Assembly (NCBI GenBank): GCA_009760855.2
Contig: WPIO01000012.1
Span: forward strand, 2,762,001-2,826,000
DNA: 64,000 nt
Origin: Cristatella mucedo
Lineage: Eukaryota > Bryozoa > Phylactolaemata > Cristatellidae
Direction: 5' to 3'
How positions within the stretch are numbered: the stretch's first letter is position 1; the number at the start of each line of letters is the position of its first letter. Both the position numbers and the translations under genes were made by a program. A model generated the notes under the pieces. That model did not search any database, was not told where the DNA came from, and saw only the letters and a program-made list of their open reading frames with translations. Positions 11,642 through 24,907 of the stretch are shown piece after piece.

Positions 11642-14600
11642 CTACTTTTTCTTCTTCTCTTGCCCGAGATCTGAATGAAGACGCTTGATGATCGGAGCGA
11701 ACACTTCATAAACGAGTGTGCCGTTCTCATCAAAAAAGTGGGTCACATCTAGCATCTCACATTTCTCACGGCTCTGCCCACTAATGCCGTCGAGAAAATG
11801 CAGTTTCAACTCATATTCGTGGCCAAACCTGCAAAAACCAAACCGGAACAAGATTGCTTGCAGGTTCAGCCGAGAAGGCTAGTAGCTGAAACTGGGGGGG
11901 GGGGGGGTGCTCATTATGCAAATCTATGGAGCGTTTGAATCGTTTACACTTAAGGATCAATGGCCCAACCGCTAGGCCCTCCCACGTAACGACACACGTG
12001 CTGGGTTTTGGGTCTTGCAGCAGGCAGTTCTTAATGGTAATACACACTTACAAAAGTTTTTACAAGAGCAGATGGATAACTGCATTTAGCTGCAATCCTG
12101 TCATATGATTAACTTTATCTTCGGATTACCTTAATCTTCGCCCAACAGTCACTGAAAATATGGGCAGGTGTTCCGACATTATTTACTACTAGAAAAAAGA
12201 TTACTCGTGCACTGGTGGATGCAGACATCAGTGAAAGGTTTAATAACAGCTAATAATAATATTAATAATAATACATGCGTGTATTATATGTATGTAATAT
12301 AATGTCATACATTAGCCAGAGACATTCATAGAATCGATGCATCATCAAACTTGATGCTGGAGGCATTATTTCGGTTTCCTAATACCGACTGGCATCACGA
12401 AAACCATATTTAAATAGATGCTAAAAACCCACATTCTCTTCACATAAATTGGTACATCCTAGTGATTGTCCTTTATTTGGTTATGCATACTGAAATTATG
12501 CGTCTTATCAGTAACCAATCGACACGCTTCCTTTTCAGCCCATGTAAACTGCCTAGAACGGTATACTTATTACTAGGTCGTATGCTACAGCCATGAGGTA
12601 TTTACCACTTCTATTATTAGAGAAAATTGATCGGCTCCGGAGAAAGCGCACATCATCTTAATTCGGCTTTTGTTTTGTTTAATACCAGAAGGCTTCGAGT
12701 CAGCCCAGATCTGTTGACTAGCAGCTGCAAAATAGTCAAAAGCTACACTTTAATACTTAAATAAAGCTATTTTTATGATGCAGATATAATTTTGCAATCA
12801 AGTTTGAATGGATGACACTTGCTATCTATCTATCTACACACGCACATACACTCATATTCATTCATTTGTATAGCACCGTAAGAGAATATGATCACTAACC
12901 AGATGCTTTATATGCCGCAGAGCTCGAGTCCAAGAACTTAATGGTTAAAGGCAAGAATCTTATTCCCTAGGCCAAACCAGGATGAGGGGTAGAGCAGTAA
13001 CATTTGTTGCAGATCCCCAAGGTCCAAAGGATGGCCATACAATAAGACAATGTAGCGGTAATGGGGCAGCAGTAGCCACACGGCGACGTTGATGACATCG
13101 GGACGTCTGACAACATGGGAAATCACTGCCATACATGCACCAAAATGCAAGCAGCAGCTCAAAGCAAACAAGGCAGCAGATGCAAGCCTGATGGCCTCTT
13201 AGCATCGAGTCAGTAGCAAGCTATCCAGTTTCTTGCTCTAGCTTTTTCAGCTGGCACACACCTATTTCGGGCTTCCAGAGCATAGGAAAAAAAGGGGAAA
13301 AACCTAGGACCACATTGCTGAACGACCCACAGCTAGATGACGGAGACGAACGTTTAAGCAGCAGATATCTCAGCAACTAGCTCCGGGAATCCTTGACCGG
13401 CACAATGCCGAAGAAAACCGGGCCCATGCAAACGGCCCCGAGATACGGCCTCACCTCTTCACGTTTGAGCTAACAGTCCAGCTGCAGTCGGGATCAACGC
13501 CAGCCTTGTCCTTCTGAAGCGCCACGAGGAAGATGCCTTTCTCTTTGAACATGACGTACAGCGTCAGCACTCCCATCAGGAAGAAGTAGGACAGCACGCT
13601 CATGATCAGCACCGGCTTAGATTCGGGGAAAGGCCTGAAGTAATCCCAGACGAGGGCAAACAGTGCAAACAGCACAGCAATCGTGCTGATGAGCAGCCGT
13701 CCATCCATGAGCGAGTAGTCCTCAACGTAGCCAAATTCGTCAACCAGTACCTGCACAACGAACCACACGCAGCGCACGTAGAAAGGCAAAGCAAAAGCAT
13801 CAAAGACCCGACTCTGCGACGAACGGAAGATTGGAAAAGTAGAGCATGTGACCCGGGGAGCTACAAGCGTGGGTCGTGGCGCTGCTGCCCAGGGGGCCAG
13901 CACAGGGCAGCAGCAGCTGGCACAGTTACACACGATGGTAGCTTTAAGTGTGTCGCCGCTGCCGGCTGCCAAAGCTGGCTACGACAAGCCGCTGAGTTTA
14001 AGGCAAAGCCCACAAAGCTTCTTACCTTCTTCGCAGCATCGTCGAGTGCATTTTTGCAAGCAGCCGAGTCCCACTTGTCTATCACTATCGGCTTCTCTTC
14101 AATCTCGTCGCCCTGCCAACACGAAAGCGCCGACTAGACGTGCACGACACGCCGACTAGATTGTGCATTTAGCGAGCTGCATCTCAGCACACCCCGTGGT
14201 GGCGCTAGCTTCCGGCCAACTAGCATGCATCGACGAACTCGTCCATGAGCAAGGAGCGCCCGAATGGTTTTTAACGGTTTTAAATTCACCACCAGTGAAC
14301 ACTTCAGGCTGGCGAACAATCTTTATGTGGCTGAGGTGGAGAGCCCACTCGGCTAATTCGGAGCTGTCTAACAAGCATGCTCAGCAGCAGCTAAACTAAA
14401 AAACACGGTACAGTCAAGATTTTTATATTCAGTTTGAGCAATATACGCTCACTGACATTTCCTGCGTGTTGCTTTTTTGTATTAATTGATCGATAATAAT
14501 AATGAGACATTTGTGTAGCACCCTAAGAGAAATACATTTCTCTCTTGGCACTTCGGGTGTGCTGGAAAGGACGCATGTCAATTGGTTAGTGATTTAATGC

Positions 14601-15838
14601 AGCGTCAGCATTCTTAACCACAAACAGAAAATTCCCACCGATAGCGAAAATGCTATCAAGAACAGGAAGCGAGCTTCGAATGTCGCAGTCAGGGGATCTC
14701 GTTATGTCAGTCGATAATAAGGAACTCTGTCGCTAATGAACTTCAGGCTTTGAGAGCATACGAACAACTAAAGGCATGGTCACCAAGGGATCTGAGGTTG
14801 ATTAAAGGACATTTGGACTTGAGTGAGAAGAACAGGTAGAACCATGCAAATCCTGATAAAGAAGAACCTACTTCCGTGAGGTAGGCCTGAGTAACAGAAT
14901 GAAGGTAACTTAAAATGAGTGACAGGACCTTGAAGTCGACACGTTACTGGATGGAAAGATAGTGCAGACTGGGGGAGAAGTGGTGTAATGTGACAGTTGT
15001 GATACTAACGACGGGAAATTATTGCCAAAGTTTTGCAAAAACTGTAAGTGTCTTATAGCTCAGTAAGGAAGACCTAGTGAATTACATATGGTCTAGTTGG
15101 AGTGTCACAGATGCATGAACCAGCTTGGCTGCTGTGTCCTTATCTACGTAGGACCGAATCTGCAACGGTACGAAGCTGAAAGTACGCAAACTAGACGGCG
15201 GATGGAGTTGATGTAGCATTGTAGAATTCAGTTAAATATCGCTTTTTAACAAGATGCCCAGATTGCATGCAGACAGTGCACGCAGATTGCATGCAGACAT
15301 GTGCAATTCAAGCCCATTTAGAGGCTGTTCAGTTCCCTTTAGAGTCACCCTTCAACCACCCACCGACACTCTATCTGCCTTTCCGAAAAATCGCATGTTG
15401 CGGGAGCGCATAGGGCAATACCATTTCCACCATTCCAAGTCGCTCCAAGCATCGTTTCGGTAACAGTCTGTCCCAGACTGGCTATCCCCGACAAATTAGA
15501 GCAAAAGAAAACTCGCAAACGCGAACCTGTATACAAACTCGCGCCTGGGACTGAACTCAACGTTCTCACAATAAGCTTAAAACGGTCTACTATCTTCACA
15601 GCAATGGCAATTGTGTGACACGTTGCAGAGCGCAAAGCAGGGCTGAGCCGGCCGGCGAATTTCATCTGGGACGATAGTCACGACGGACAGCGCTTCTGCA
15701 TCCAATATGACCAAAGGAAGGCTTTCACGACGACAGAGTAGTTTAAATTCAAACCGGCACCTCCGTCTGAATACTAAGACTATTCTTATGGTCAGTTAGA
15801 CAGTGGCATATGCTTACCTTAGCTTTGTCGGACGCCAT
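11642..15838 (-). CDS. SPCS2: Signal peptidase complex subunit 2 (4 exons)
   Basis: On the minus strand, exons 15838-15818, 14112-14026, 13750-13455 and 11828-11642 splice with matching phases to 196 codons plus TAG. The protein starts MASDKAK and continues with [39 protein letters not shown] and PFPESKPVL. It ends in a lysine tail (GQEKKKK). SPCS2 is a non-catalytic ER-membrane subunit of the signal peptidase complex. Two hydrophobic segments, roughly [20 protein letters not shown] and [20 protein letters not shown], match the two membrane spans of the family. Human SPCS2 is about 226 aa; the difference lies mostly in a shorter N terminus. The start ATG at 15838 begins a seven-codon first exon followed by GTAAGC. 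The gene converges with the Rb-like gene and diverges from IFT81. Confidence 0.95.
12835..13000 (-). mobile_element. SINE-1 copy, reversed, in an SPCS2 intron
   Basis: ATTCATTTGTATAGCACC and AGAGAATATGATC (tail), then AGAGCTCGAGTCCAAGAAC (box B region reversed) and AGGCCAAACCAGGAT (head). Diverged. Confidence 0.55.
14113..14490. other. SPCS2 intron 1, start, nothing recognised
   Basis: Open frames of 60-100 codons overlap here in several frames; none resembles a protein family. Confidence 0.4.
14495..15170 (-). mobile_element. LINE-A 3' part, reversed, in SPCS2 intron 1
   Basis: Reversed tail (AATAATAATGAGACATTTG, then GCACCCTAAGAGAA) followed by the degraded end of ORF2. CTTCAGGCTTTGAGAGCATA, AAAGGCATGGTCACC and AATGAAGGTAACTTAAAATG correspond to the reversed LINE-A copies at 39.9, 41.6 and 19.2 kb. 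Confidence 0.7.
15171..15817. other. Rest of SPCS2 intron 1
   Basis: A small duplication (AGATTGCATGCAGACA, twice at about 15260-15300). No gene seen. Confidence 0.4.
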
Positions 15839-16327
15839 GTCGACGAGTTACCGGAAGCGACGTAAGGTTGGCACTCATATACTACGGTACCCCCGTCATA
15901 GATACCTTAGGCCCCCCCCACTGAAAACACCCATTCAACTCAGAGAGTGATTATCAAAATGAATCAATCAACTAGAAGGTGATCTATTATTATTTTATTT
16001 TTTCATAAATATTCTTATTTTACCATGGCATAATTACCATCCTGTAGGCCGAAAAGTAAGTGTCGTGTACCTTATTGGGCGTAGCATGGGGACCTTAGTC
16101 GGTACCCACTTATACCTACAGAATATGCTCAGTATGGTGACAAGATAAGATACTAGGATCTTTAAATTAATATTTATTTTTAAAATGACATTGAGATCTC
16201 AATATCACACATGCATTTATTCTGACGCAGTTTAACCCTGCCGTATCCGGGCTTTGGCATTCCGTTGCTACTGCCGCTTGCTGGTGTCTGGCCCTCGTGC
16301 CGCCGGTCGTACGGCTCGGGCTTAGGA
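15839..16327. promoter_or_regulatory. Probable bidirectional promoter between SPCS2 and IFT81
   Basis: Two recognised genes start in opposite directions with 489 bp between their ATG codons. The spacer must hold both 5' UTRs and both core promoters. No TATA box at a clear position and no strong CpG island are visible; the middle (about 15940-16215) is AT-rich. That the promoter is shared is inferred from spacing alone. Confidence 0.5.
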
Positions 16328-17221
16328 ATGAGTGAACAACTCAAGTACATAGTTCAAGAGCTTAGTAAGGAGCCGTTCCGGCGAAGTTATAATCTGATCA
16401 CTTTCGATTCGTTGGAGCCCTTACAACTGCTTCAGACATTGAATGATGTGTGCGCCGAAATCGACGATAAGGTACCGGTCTTGCGGGGTTGGTAATAGCT
16501 GCTTGGCTTTTAATAATGAAAGTTTTGAATGTTGCATTTACCATATTTTTATGACTTTTCCCCCGTTGTGCAGTGGCACATTTTTACTAGTGGCTGTCAA
16601 AAAAAACGTTTACCAGTGGCTGGCAATCCGCGTTCTTTGGCTTTCTCGGTCCGTTGTCATACTAAGAGTCACGGCAGGAGACTCTAAACAAATGAATATT
16701 TCCGCTGATTGACTCAATATAAATCGCAGTAATATTAACTTCAGCTCAATAGATATTGTGACTGGAGGGTAGGAGCGTAACCTCACTCTAATGTATCACT
16801 GCCAGTCCGCGAGCGACTGCTGTGAATGGGCAATGACGTCGCCCAACATATATTGTGGGCTCCGCTCAATATATATTAGGCTTGCTTTTCTCAAACATGA
16901 CCCCTGAAATATATCTGCTAAAATTGTGACGCGTTTTCTTCTCATTTTTGTCTCTCTCTCTCTCTCTCGCTCTATCTATGTATCTATCTATCTATCTATC
17001 TATCTCTCTATAAAGAGAAATACAAGCTAATTTAACAGCCTCTTTTTTATAGTGACAGAAGAGCCTTTATGGCTATCACCACCGCTTGCAGTGGCGATAA
17101 AGAATCACCCAGCGTAGGGTTCGAGCCCAAGACCATGGCACCGAGGTCGTGAAAAGCAGCCGCCTTACCTATTGTGCTATCACGGCTCACCAAATATCTA
17201 TCTATCTATCTCTGTGTATTT

Positions 17222-17278
<57 letters not shown>

Positions 17279-20200
17279 TATCGTTCTCTCATCTATCTCT
17301 CGCCTGTCTTTACCATCTACATTATTTCATTCTCGCTCACTCTTGTTGTATGCTTCACTATCCCTCACCAGGATTCCCAGATGCTACTTATGTGCATTTA
17401 TCGAATAGACTCACTTTAATTTTTTTCCATGTGGCCTAATCAGATATCTGTTTATGAGAATTAGAATATATTTAAATCACCATTTCTTGAATTGGTCATT
17501 AAATCTACCCATGAAAACTGAATTAGTTGCCTGCCTCATCATCTTAAGAATCTTCAGAAAAAGTTTCAGATGCAAAGTAATGGTCATGCCATAAATTGTA
17601 AATTATTTCAGGTTTTTTCCAAATGTGCATAAGTAGTGCTTTCGATGTGCTTTTTAAAGGGGTTTCTATTGTGCTTCAGTGCTAGCTCTGTGTACTGATG
17701 TCGGCTGTAATAGAAAATAAAATTGGCCCAGGTCTGAACTATCTTCATACAAAGAATCATGTTGGAAGTTTTCATAGAGCTCTGGTACACTGCATGCCAC
17801 TTCACAAATCGATGCAAGGATATCCAACTGCTGTTGCCGTAGTATTATCTGACCCATACAAAAAATAAGGTGCATTGCTGCCATGCAAATCTTTTGCATT
17901 TGTGTGGAGCTAAGGGTAGTATCGAATGCAGCAGGGATATATATTTGAGGTTTGGTGATAATAATCTGCACCGTGGAGTCTGCTAATGACCTACTGTGGG
18001 GCCTTTTTTCCAAAAGAAGTTCTGTTAAGATGCAAATGATTTTCGATCATGTACCATCTCTTCGGTATAATTCCATCCTCTGACAATCTGCATAGCTGTG
18101 CTTGCTTTGTCATAGCATACATCTACAGCAGTGCAGCAAGTAATGCATGCAGGTGGTAAGCCCTCCCCATATGGTGAATATAGAGGTGCATGCATTGCAG
18201 CAGTTATTTTCTTGCCATACATTGTGCACTTGACATGGGCTTTTAAAAATAAGCTGTGTGCTTATCGTAGGTGCTAGTGGGCCACATTGCCGTGTTGCTA
18301 TTGAGTGCTAGCAGCTAGTCTCTCTATAAGTATTTTACCAACAGCCTGCTCAGCTGAAGCTTTTCCTGACACGTGTTAGCTGCAAGTGCTGACGGCAGCT
18401 GTCAATTTGATATGCTCTAGAACAAAATGGACATCCGTGAGGAAAGTTCGGATCAGACTGCGATACGGCTCTTCAAGTTCCTGCGTTTGTTAAAGTACAA
18501 GCCTCAGAGTGAGATGGACATGTAAGCACCTCTCTGCTGCACTAACCAGCACAGTGATCTGTTTGTATGGCACTGCATTTCCATTCTGGTTTCGGTATAG
18601 CACTCTAGCATCGTCCTGGGCTCGTACTTTGTCATGTGCAAGTACCCTTAGTAGTTTAGCCAGCATTGATTAAATCGTTGTGGCTGGAGCTGTAGCAGCC
18701 TTTTAGGACCAGACATCCTGTAGGCAGCAGCTTGAACAGCAGTATTGTAAGGTTTGATGGAGCTCCTGTATAATTGTTACACTGAATACTCAGCAAGTGC
18801 TAGCTGGACCCACAGTATTGGTACTGGGAGGCACCTCAAACCATCAAGTTGAACGTGATTCATCACTGGTATGATCCCATGAGAAAGTTTCAGAGCAATT
18901 TCGGAAAGAATGCATTTAGCTTGTGCGGCCGACTTGTAATATTAACAATAATAACCATAAGGTCGCTTGTATAGTGTGCTAGAAGAACTTGATTTATGTT
19001 TAGGCACTTCACAACATGCTGCTAGAGAATCAGGACCCGAGGGTTAGTGACATACATGGTATCAAGCGTGCAAAGGCAGACTAGAATTGTGCTTAGGGCA
19101 GCATGCTATCCTAAATATGAAGACAAATGTAAAGTACCTAGAAAGAGATTGAGTTTGCTGATGGTGCTATATCAGATGTATTATTATTATTATTATTTTT
19201 ATTTTTATTTTTAAGACACACGTGGCCACTGGTTAGTAAGACCTATTGCTGAAAAACTGTAGCATGCACTGAATCGTGAATAGGTACACACACAAAGCAC
19301 ACCAGACCAAAAAAAGACCAGTTCCCTGGGGCAAAAATAAATCTGACCGGAGCAGATGCATCTCGAGCTGAGATTTAAATGATGCAAGGTCATTGCGGGT
19401 AGTGACCTTGGTCGGAAGCAAGTTCTCGTCTTTCGGCGCTCGCAGGCTGAATGTTCGATGACCAAATGAGTTTAGTTTTGTACGTGGGATGGGCAAAACA
19501 ACTAGCCCTAAGGAGCAGGTGGTGCAAGAGCATGCTGGTGGCTCAAGGTCGGATCAGATTGGGTGATGCTAACAAGTGAAGTGACTTGTAAGCCAGGATC
19601 TTAATATTGATTCGATGCTTGATCAAGGGTCCATTGAGTTCAGATAGAAGTGGCGTGATGTGGTAGCTATGCCGTTGATGCCATATCAGACGAGGTGCCG
19701 AGTTTTGGTCCAGCTGTAGACGATGAAGGGCACAGACAGGGAATCCTGGACGTAATGAATTGCAATAATCAAGACACGATGTCACAAACGCATGAAGTTG
19801 GCTAAGCTGCTATGGGGGTTAATACATTAAACGAGTCAGAATGGGATTTTTTAAGCTTATGCTGCAGTCCTATAAAATAAAGGATTATCTGTATAATAAG
19901 CAAGAAATCAATGCTTCATCTTGAATAGAACATAGCAAAGTGTCATGTCAATAGGTAGAGACAATGCTAGGCTGAATAGGATCAGGCAGAACGATCGAGG
20001 AATAGCTGCCAAATCAATCAGTGCAGGCAGACTACATGTTAGACAATATTTAAAAATAGTATTCATTTGTAAAGCATCCTAAGAGAACAATCTCGATTCA
20101 AGCACATGCCATTCTCTACACATGCCATGAGGCTTGAGCCTGCAACCTCGGTCATCAAATACATGCACCTTAACATTGGTCTGGGCGAGCACCTTAACCT

Positions 20201-23200
20201 GTGGGCCAAACTATCCTGGCTTGAAGCAGCATGTCAGCCTGTAAAGTGCTGGATTGCAATACGTGTATCTGTTAAGGTACCCCAGTTGTTTACTTAAGCA
20301 GTCGTGGACTAGGGCATTCTTATTCGTGTTCCTTAATTTGGCCACCATGCTTTTTTGAATTTCAACTGGCTAGTGCATAACCCTACATGCTCTGTTGCCT
20401 ATTTCGTCTAACTGAAGTCAATTATTTTGCTTAAGCATCGTGCTGTTTAATAGCTGAGCTGCAGGTATGCTGGCAGGGTTGTTTTGTTAACCTTGAGTCA
20501 ATTCTTTTGCTTAGGCGACGTGCTATTTATTAGCTGTACCGTAGGCATGCTGGCCGAGTAGCCTATCGGCCGAGAGATGAAGTTTTCGATTTCAACGACG
20601 CTCTACTTGGTTATTCGTTGGTTTTTGTATTGCCATGTTTATCCCCGAAGTGCCAGTCGATGCTGCAGCCCAGATCAGGACCGAGGCAAGGTTGACTGCC
20701 AATGTGGGTTGCCTGTGTAAAGCCCTCCCCCTCTTAAGCACGTGAGGGGGCATGAGACAAATTTTGGCACTCCTGCACTATGACCACATCGAGCCAAGTC
20801 AGCCTCCTGCCGTTCTCACCTTCGAATGATGGGCATCGTTTAGCGTATGTTTAGCTCTGTGACCTTGTGTTGCACCTAAATCTCTTCGGCGAATCGACTG
20901 ATTGTTTTTCTGGTATCTTTGTCGGCACGAAGGAGTGCGTTCTGTCAGGCACTGGTACTCGGCGACAAGCCGGTCGTGTACGCAGTCACAGAGTGGCTGC
21001 TGCAGCGCTCGCCCGAGCTGAGGACGCGCGCCTACCTCGCCCGCTTCCTCACACGACTTGACGTGCCGGCCGAGATCCTGCAGGACGACCAGGTGGCCGA
21101 GCTGCACGACCAGGTAATCGACAATCTTCGCTGCAGCGCGCCTACTTCTTCCGCTTCCTCACACCGAGGCACCGATTCCTTCGCTCGTGCGCTCTGCCCC
21201 TTCCGTCGCCTCCCGCTCCTAGCTCGTTCCTAGCTCACTCGCTGCCTGTGCCACCGACCGCTATGCCGGAAGTGCCATCGAGAGATCGCTTCTGCTTGCC
21301 ACCAGCGAGCAGGCATCTCCTAGCATCGACATTCGATCTTGCCGAGAGGAAGCCACACTTTTGCCTGCCTGCTTTGACCACCAACTACTCTCGAATGTCC
21401 CTACTTGGTGGGGTGGGTCATTCAGATTTCAAAGGGGTGAGAGCAGGAGGACCCAGCAGCACTGGCATCGGTGGTCGGAATAATGAGAAGAAGAATGCGA
21501 GCGTATTGTGTGTAGCATCCCAAGAGAGCTGAATCTCTATCTAGGTATGTCGTCATTGAGCATGCTACCACTAGCCATTGGATATTGGTTCCTCTGCACC
21601 ACATGTAAAGTACCTAGAAAGAGATTTAAGTTCTCTAAGGGCGTAATGCATACGTATTATTATTTTTATTATTCTTAATTTACAGCTCTCTGCAAGAGAG
21701 GCAATAACGAAGATTTATTCGTAAGCAATGTTCGATGCTTGGACGAGCATGAGCAAGCACAAATATCATGATTAGACTAATGTGCTAAAGCACGAAAGAA
21801 AACAGCTTCTGCTATGTAGGACCCCAGGTTTACTATCATGCAATGGATCCGGTACTGGTGAGCATTCAAAGTGCACAAGAAAGAAATAAAAATCTATAGG
21901 AGTGCTATACAGAAGAGCCTTGCTCTTGCCTATATTCATAGCTTGTGCAATTACTTAACGCACGAACACATAAAGGACAAGTCATTCTGACGGAGGAAAG
22001 TCTCTGAGGAACAGGTAGGTTTTGGCTCCTTTTTTGAATGCCTTCAAATCGGGAGATGAATCAGTACCAGTCGTAGGAATTTTCCGGCTCTGGTAGCATG
22101 GTAAGTGACGGCATGGTCTCTGGAGAGAGAGGGGGCTTTGACGTTTGACAGGGGCACAACTAAACGGTCATAGTCGGAAGAGCAAGCGGAGATTGGTATG
22201 GTCGGAGTAAGAGAAAGAAGGTGTGCCATGTGATAGAATCTTAGGAGTCGATAAGCCGCTTATGGGCAGCCTATATACATTAGTGAGATGTGGTCTAATT
22301 TGGCAGTTGCAACGTTTTCGACAGACTTGCATGCTGACCCTGTGCATGTGACCCCTAACCGTGTTATTCATGTTGTTTATCAAGCATGATACCGCTCACC
22401 ATTCGATCGTGTTTCCTTTGCAGCAAATGTAAAGCGCCTAGAAAGAGATTGAGTTCTCTGAGGGTGCATTATCAAGTTTATTATTATTATTATTATTATC
22501 CCGTTGGATTCCTATGTAAAATTAGGAACCGTCTTTAACGGTGATTAGGAAACAAATTAACTAGTTCCTTGGTACTGTCTCAGCTAGATTATAGTAATTC
22601 GCTTTCGGCTGGGTGACAGAAAAAAGCCTAGAAAGAGATTGATTCCTCTGAGGGCGCTTCTTAGGTGTATTATTATTATTATTATTATTATTATTACGAG
22701 CCTGTCTGTCGAATTTTGCACCAAATTTAGGTCCCTCAGTGCACAGACACCCACAGAACAACCACTATTAACAAGCTACATAAGTCTAGTCAGGATGTTA
22801 CAAATGCATGGCTTGGCTGTGATTTCCTTGTCTAACCAAGTCCGATGTTTTGCAATGCTGCGTGAAACTTCAAAGTATTGTGTCTCTTGCCTAGTATGTT
22901 GGCAGCATGGACGAGTTCAAGGAGCTGCACAAAGAGTACGAGCAGCTGAAAGGCAACGCATTCTCGACAGCCGACATTAAGCGTGACATCGCCAACATGG
23001 AGCAGGAGAAGGATCAGCTACTGAAGCGAGTCGACAAACTGAAGCGCAAAGTAAGCTGCCAGCCGTGCACGCGTGTGCAGTGCTGCTGTCGGTGCTTGCT
23101 CTGCCACGTGGCTGCTGCTGCGGTCAACGTTGCTGCCGAAGCCACGGCCGCAGGGATAGCCCACTTAGCCGCCGGTTGTTGGTGAGCCGGCTATGCTGCT

Positions 23201-23505
23201 GCAGCGGCAACGTTTGCTTCGTGATGCCACTTAAACCCGATAGTGCTGCCATCACTACGCATAGCGTCTTCTCATCCTGTCTGTGCATGTCGTCCTGTCT
23301 CTTCATCGCCCTGCGGCTCGTGCCCTCTCAATCTGCCTGTGCATTTCCGAGTGCAGCGATAGAAAAAAAGTTGACATGTCGAGCTGCTCTTGCCGACTTG
23401 CGATCGGCTTGCCTGAGCTCCAGCACAGAGTATGGCATGCAGTGCTGCCGCTGCTGTGGGGTCGACACCGCTGCCGATGCAGCAGCAGCACTGCATGCCG
23501 GGCAG

Positions 23506-23599
<94 letters not shown>

Positions 23600-24526
23600 C
23601 AAGCCGGTTTGCTTGCTCGCTGTGATGCCGCCGTTTGCTGTGTCGCTGCAGCTCGAATCTCAGCCGAGCAGCGCTCCCATGCTGCAAGTGGCTCGTAACC
23701 TGCGGCAGGAGCGGGAGAAAGCACAGAAAATCGAACAGCAGAAGGCCGACCTACGCAATGCGGTATGCTGCTGTCGCTAAGTGGCAGATGCAGCAGCAGC
23801 ACCATCCCTGCGAGCCAATGCTGCACGCAGCTTTGGCTGACTGCTCTGCACGTTATGATCGGCGGCAGACAGGCAAGGCAGACTTTGCAGAGTTCCTGCT
23901 GCCCGCACGCTGCGCAACAAGCTGGATCTGCCTCTGCCGTTGTAGACCGTGCATGGCAGCCAGCGGCTGCAGCGCCTTCAGCAGCAACTTCGTGACATCC
24001 GCCAGGCCAGTGTGGGCGCCACCTCTACAGGTGGGGCCCACGGGTGTGTTCATTCTTTCCTTCCAGTACCTCATGGGGGGCCACATGGTGTCAGTGGTAC
24101 TCTGTGTGCTGTCTTTGATGTGGTGGGCAGGTTTTGAAAGCGTTGATGGCCATTGGTCCTGCTTTAATTATTATATTTTTCAACGACGTAGGTCTTATGC
24201 ATAAGCTCGAGGAAGAGGCCAAGGTGAACGAGTACCTGGTGAACGAGAAGCATCCGAAAGAAATCGAGGCGTGTAAGAAGTACCTGCAGGACCTGCAGAA
24301 AGTTGCCTCGACGCCTGCGATGGGCCAAAGCGATCTAGACGAACTAAACGAGAAGGTGTGTGCATGCTTGTGTGTGAGCACGCCTGCGTGCTTTTTTTGT
24401 ATGTACATATAGGTATGCAATTGCTATTGCTCAATCCTTGGTGCCTGAATCAATTCATTGACCCTCTGGCAATACTTTCATCCCAGCTTGTTTAAAAATT
24501 TCTCTGTCTGTCTACCCCTTCCTCTC

Positions 24527-24615
<89 letters not shown>

Positions 24616-24808
24616 GTATCTATCCATCTATTTATCTATATATATCTCTCTCTCTCTTTCTCTTTCCCTCCTCTTACTTATCGTCACTCTCTTAAAGAAT
24701 CGAGCAGTAGATTTAAAAGCCTCTGTTTTTATGGTAGAGGAGCCATAGCTATCACCCGGCTTGTAGGAGGCAATTAAAAGCTCTTTCTCCTCTCTCACTG
24801 TATACGTC

Positions 24809-24907
<99 letters not shown>

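Noticed and set aside
23272-23826. Long ORFs of Leu/Ser or Arg/Glu repeats on both strands
   Set aside because: Pure translation of the CT microsatellite; same for ORFs at 17.2, 24.6-24.9, 26.4, 43.1-43.6, 44.9-45.3 and 51.9 kb.
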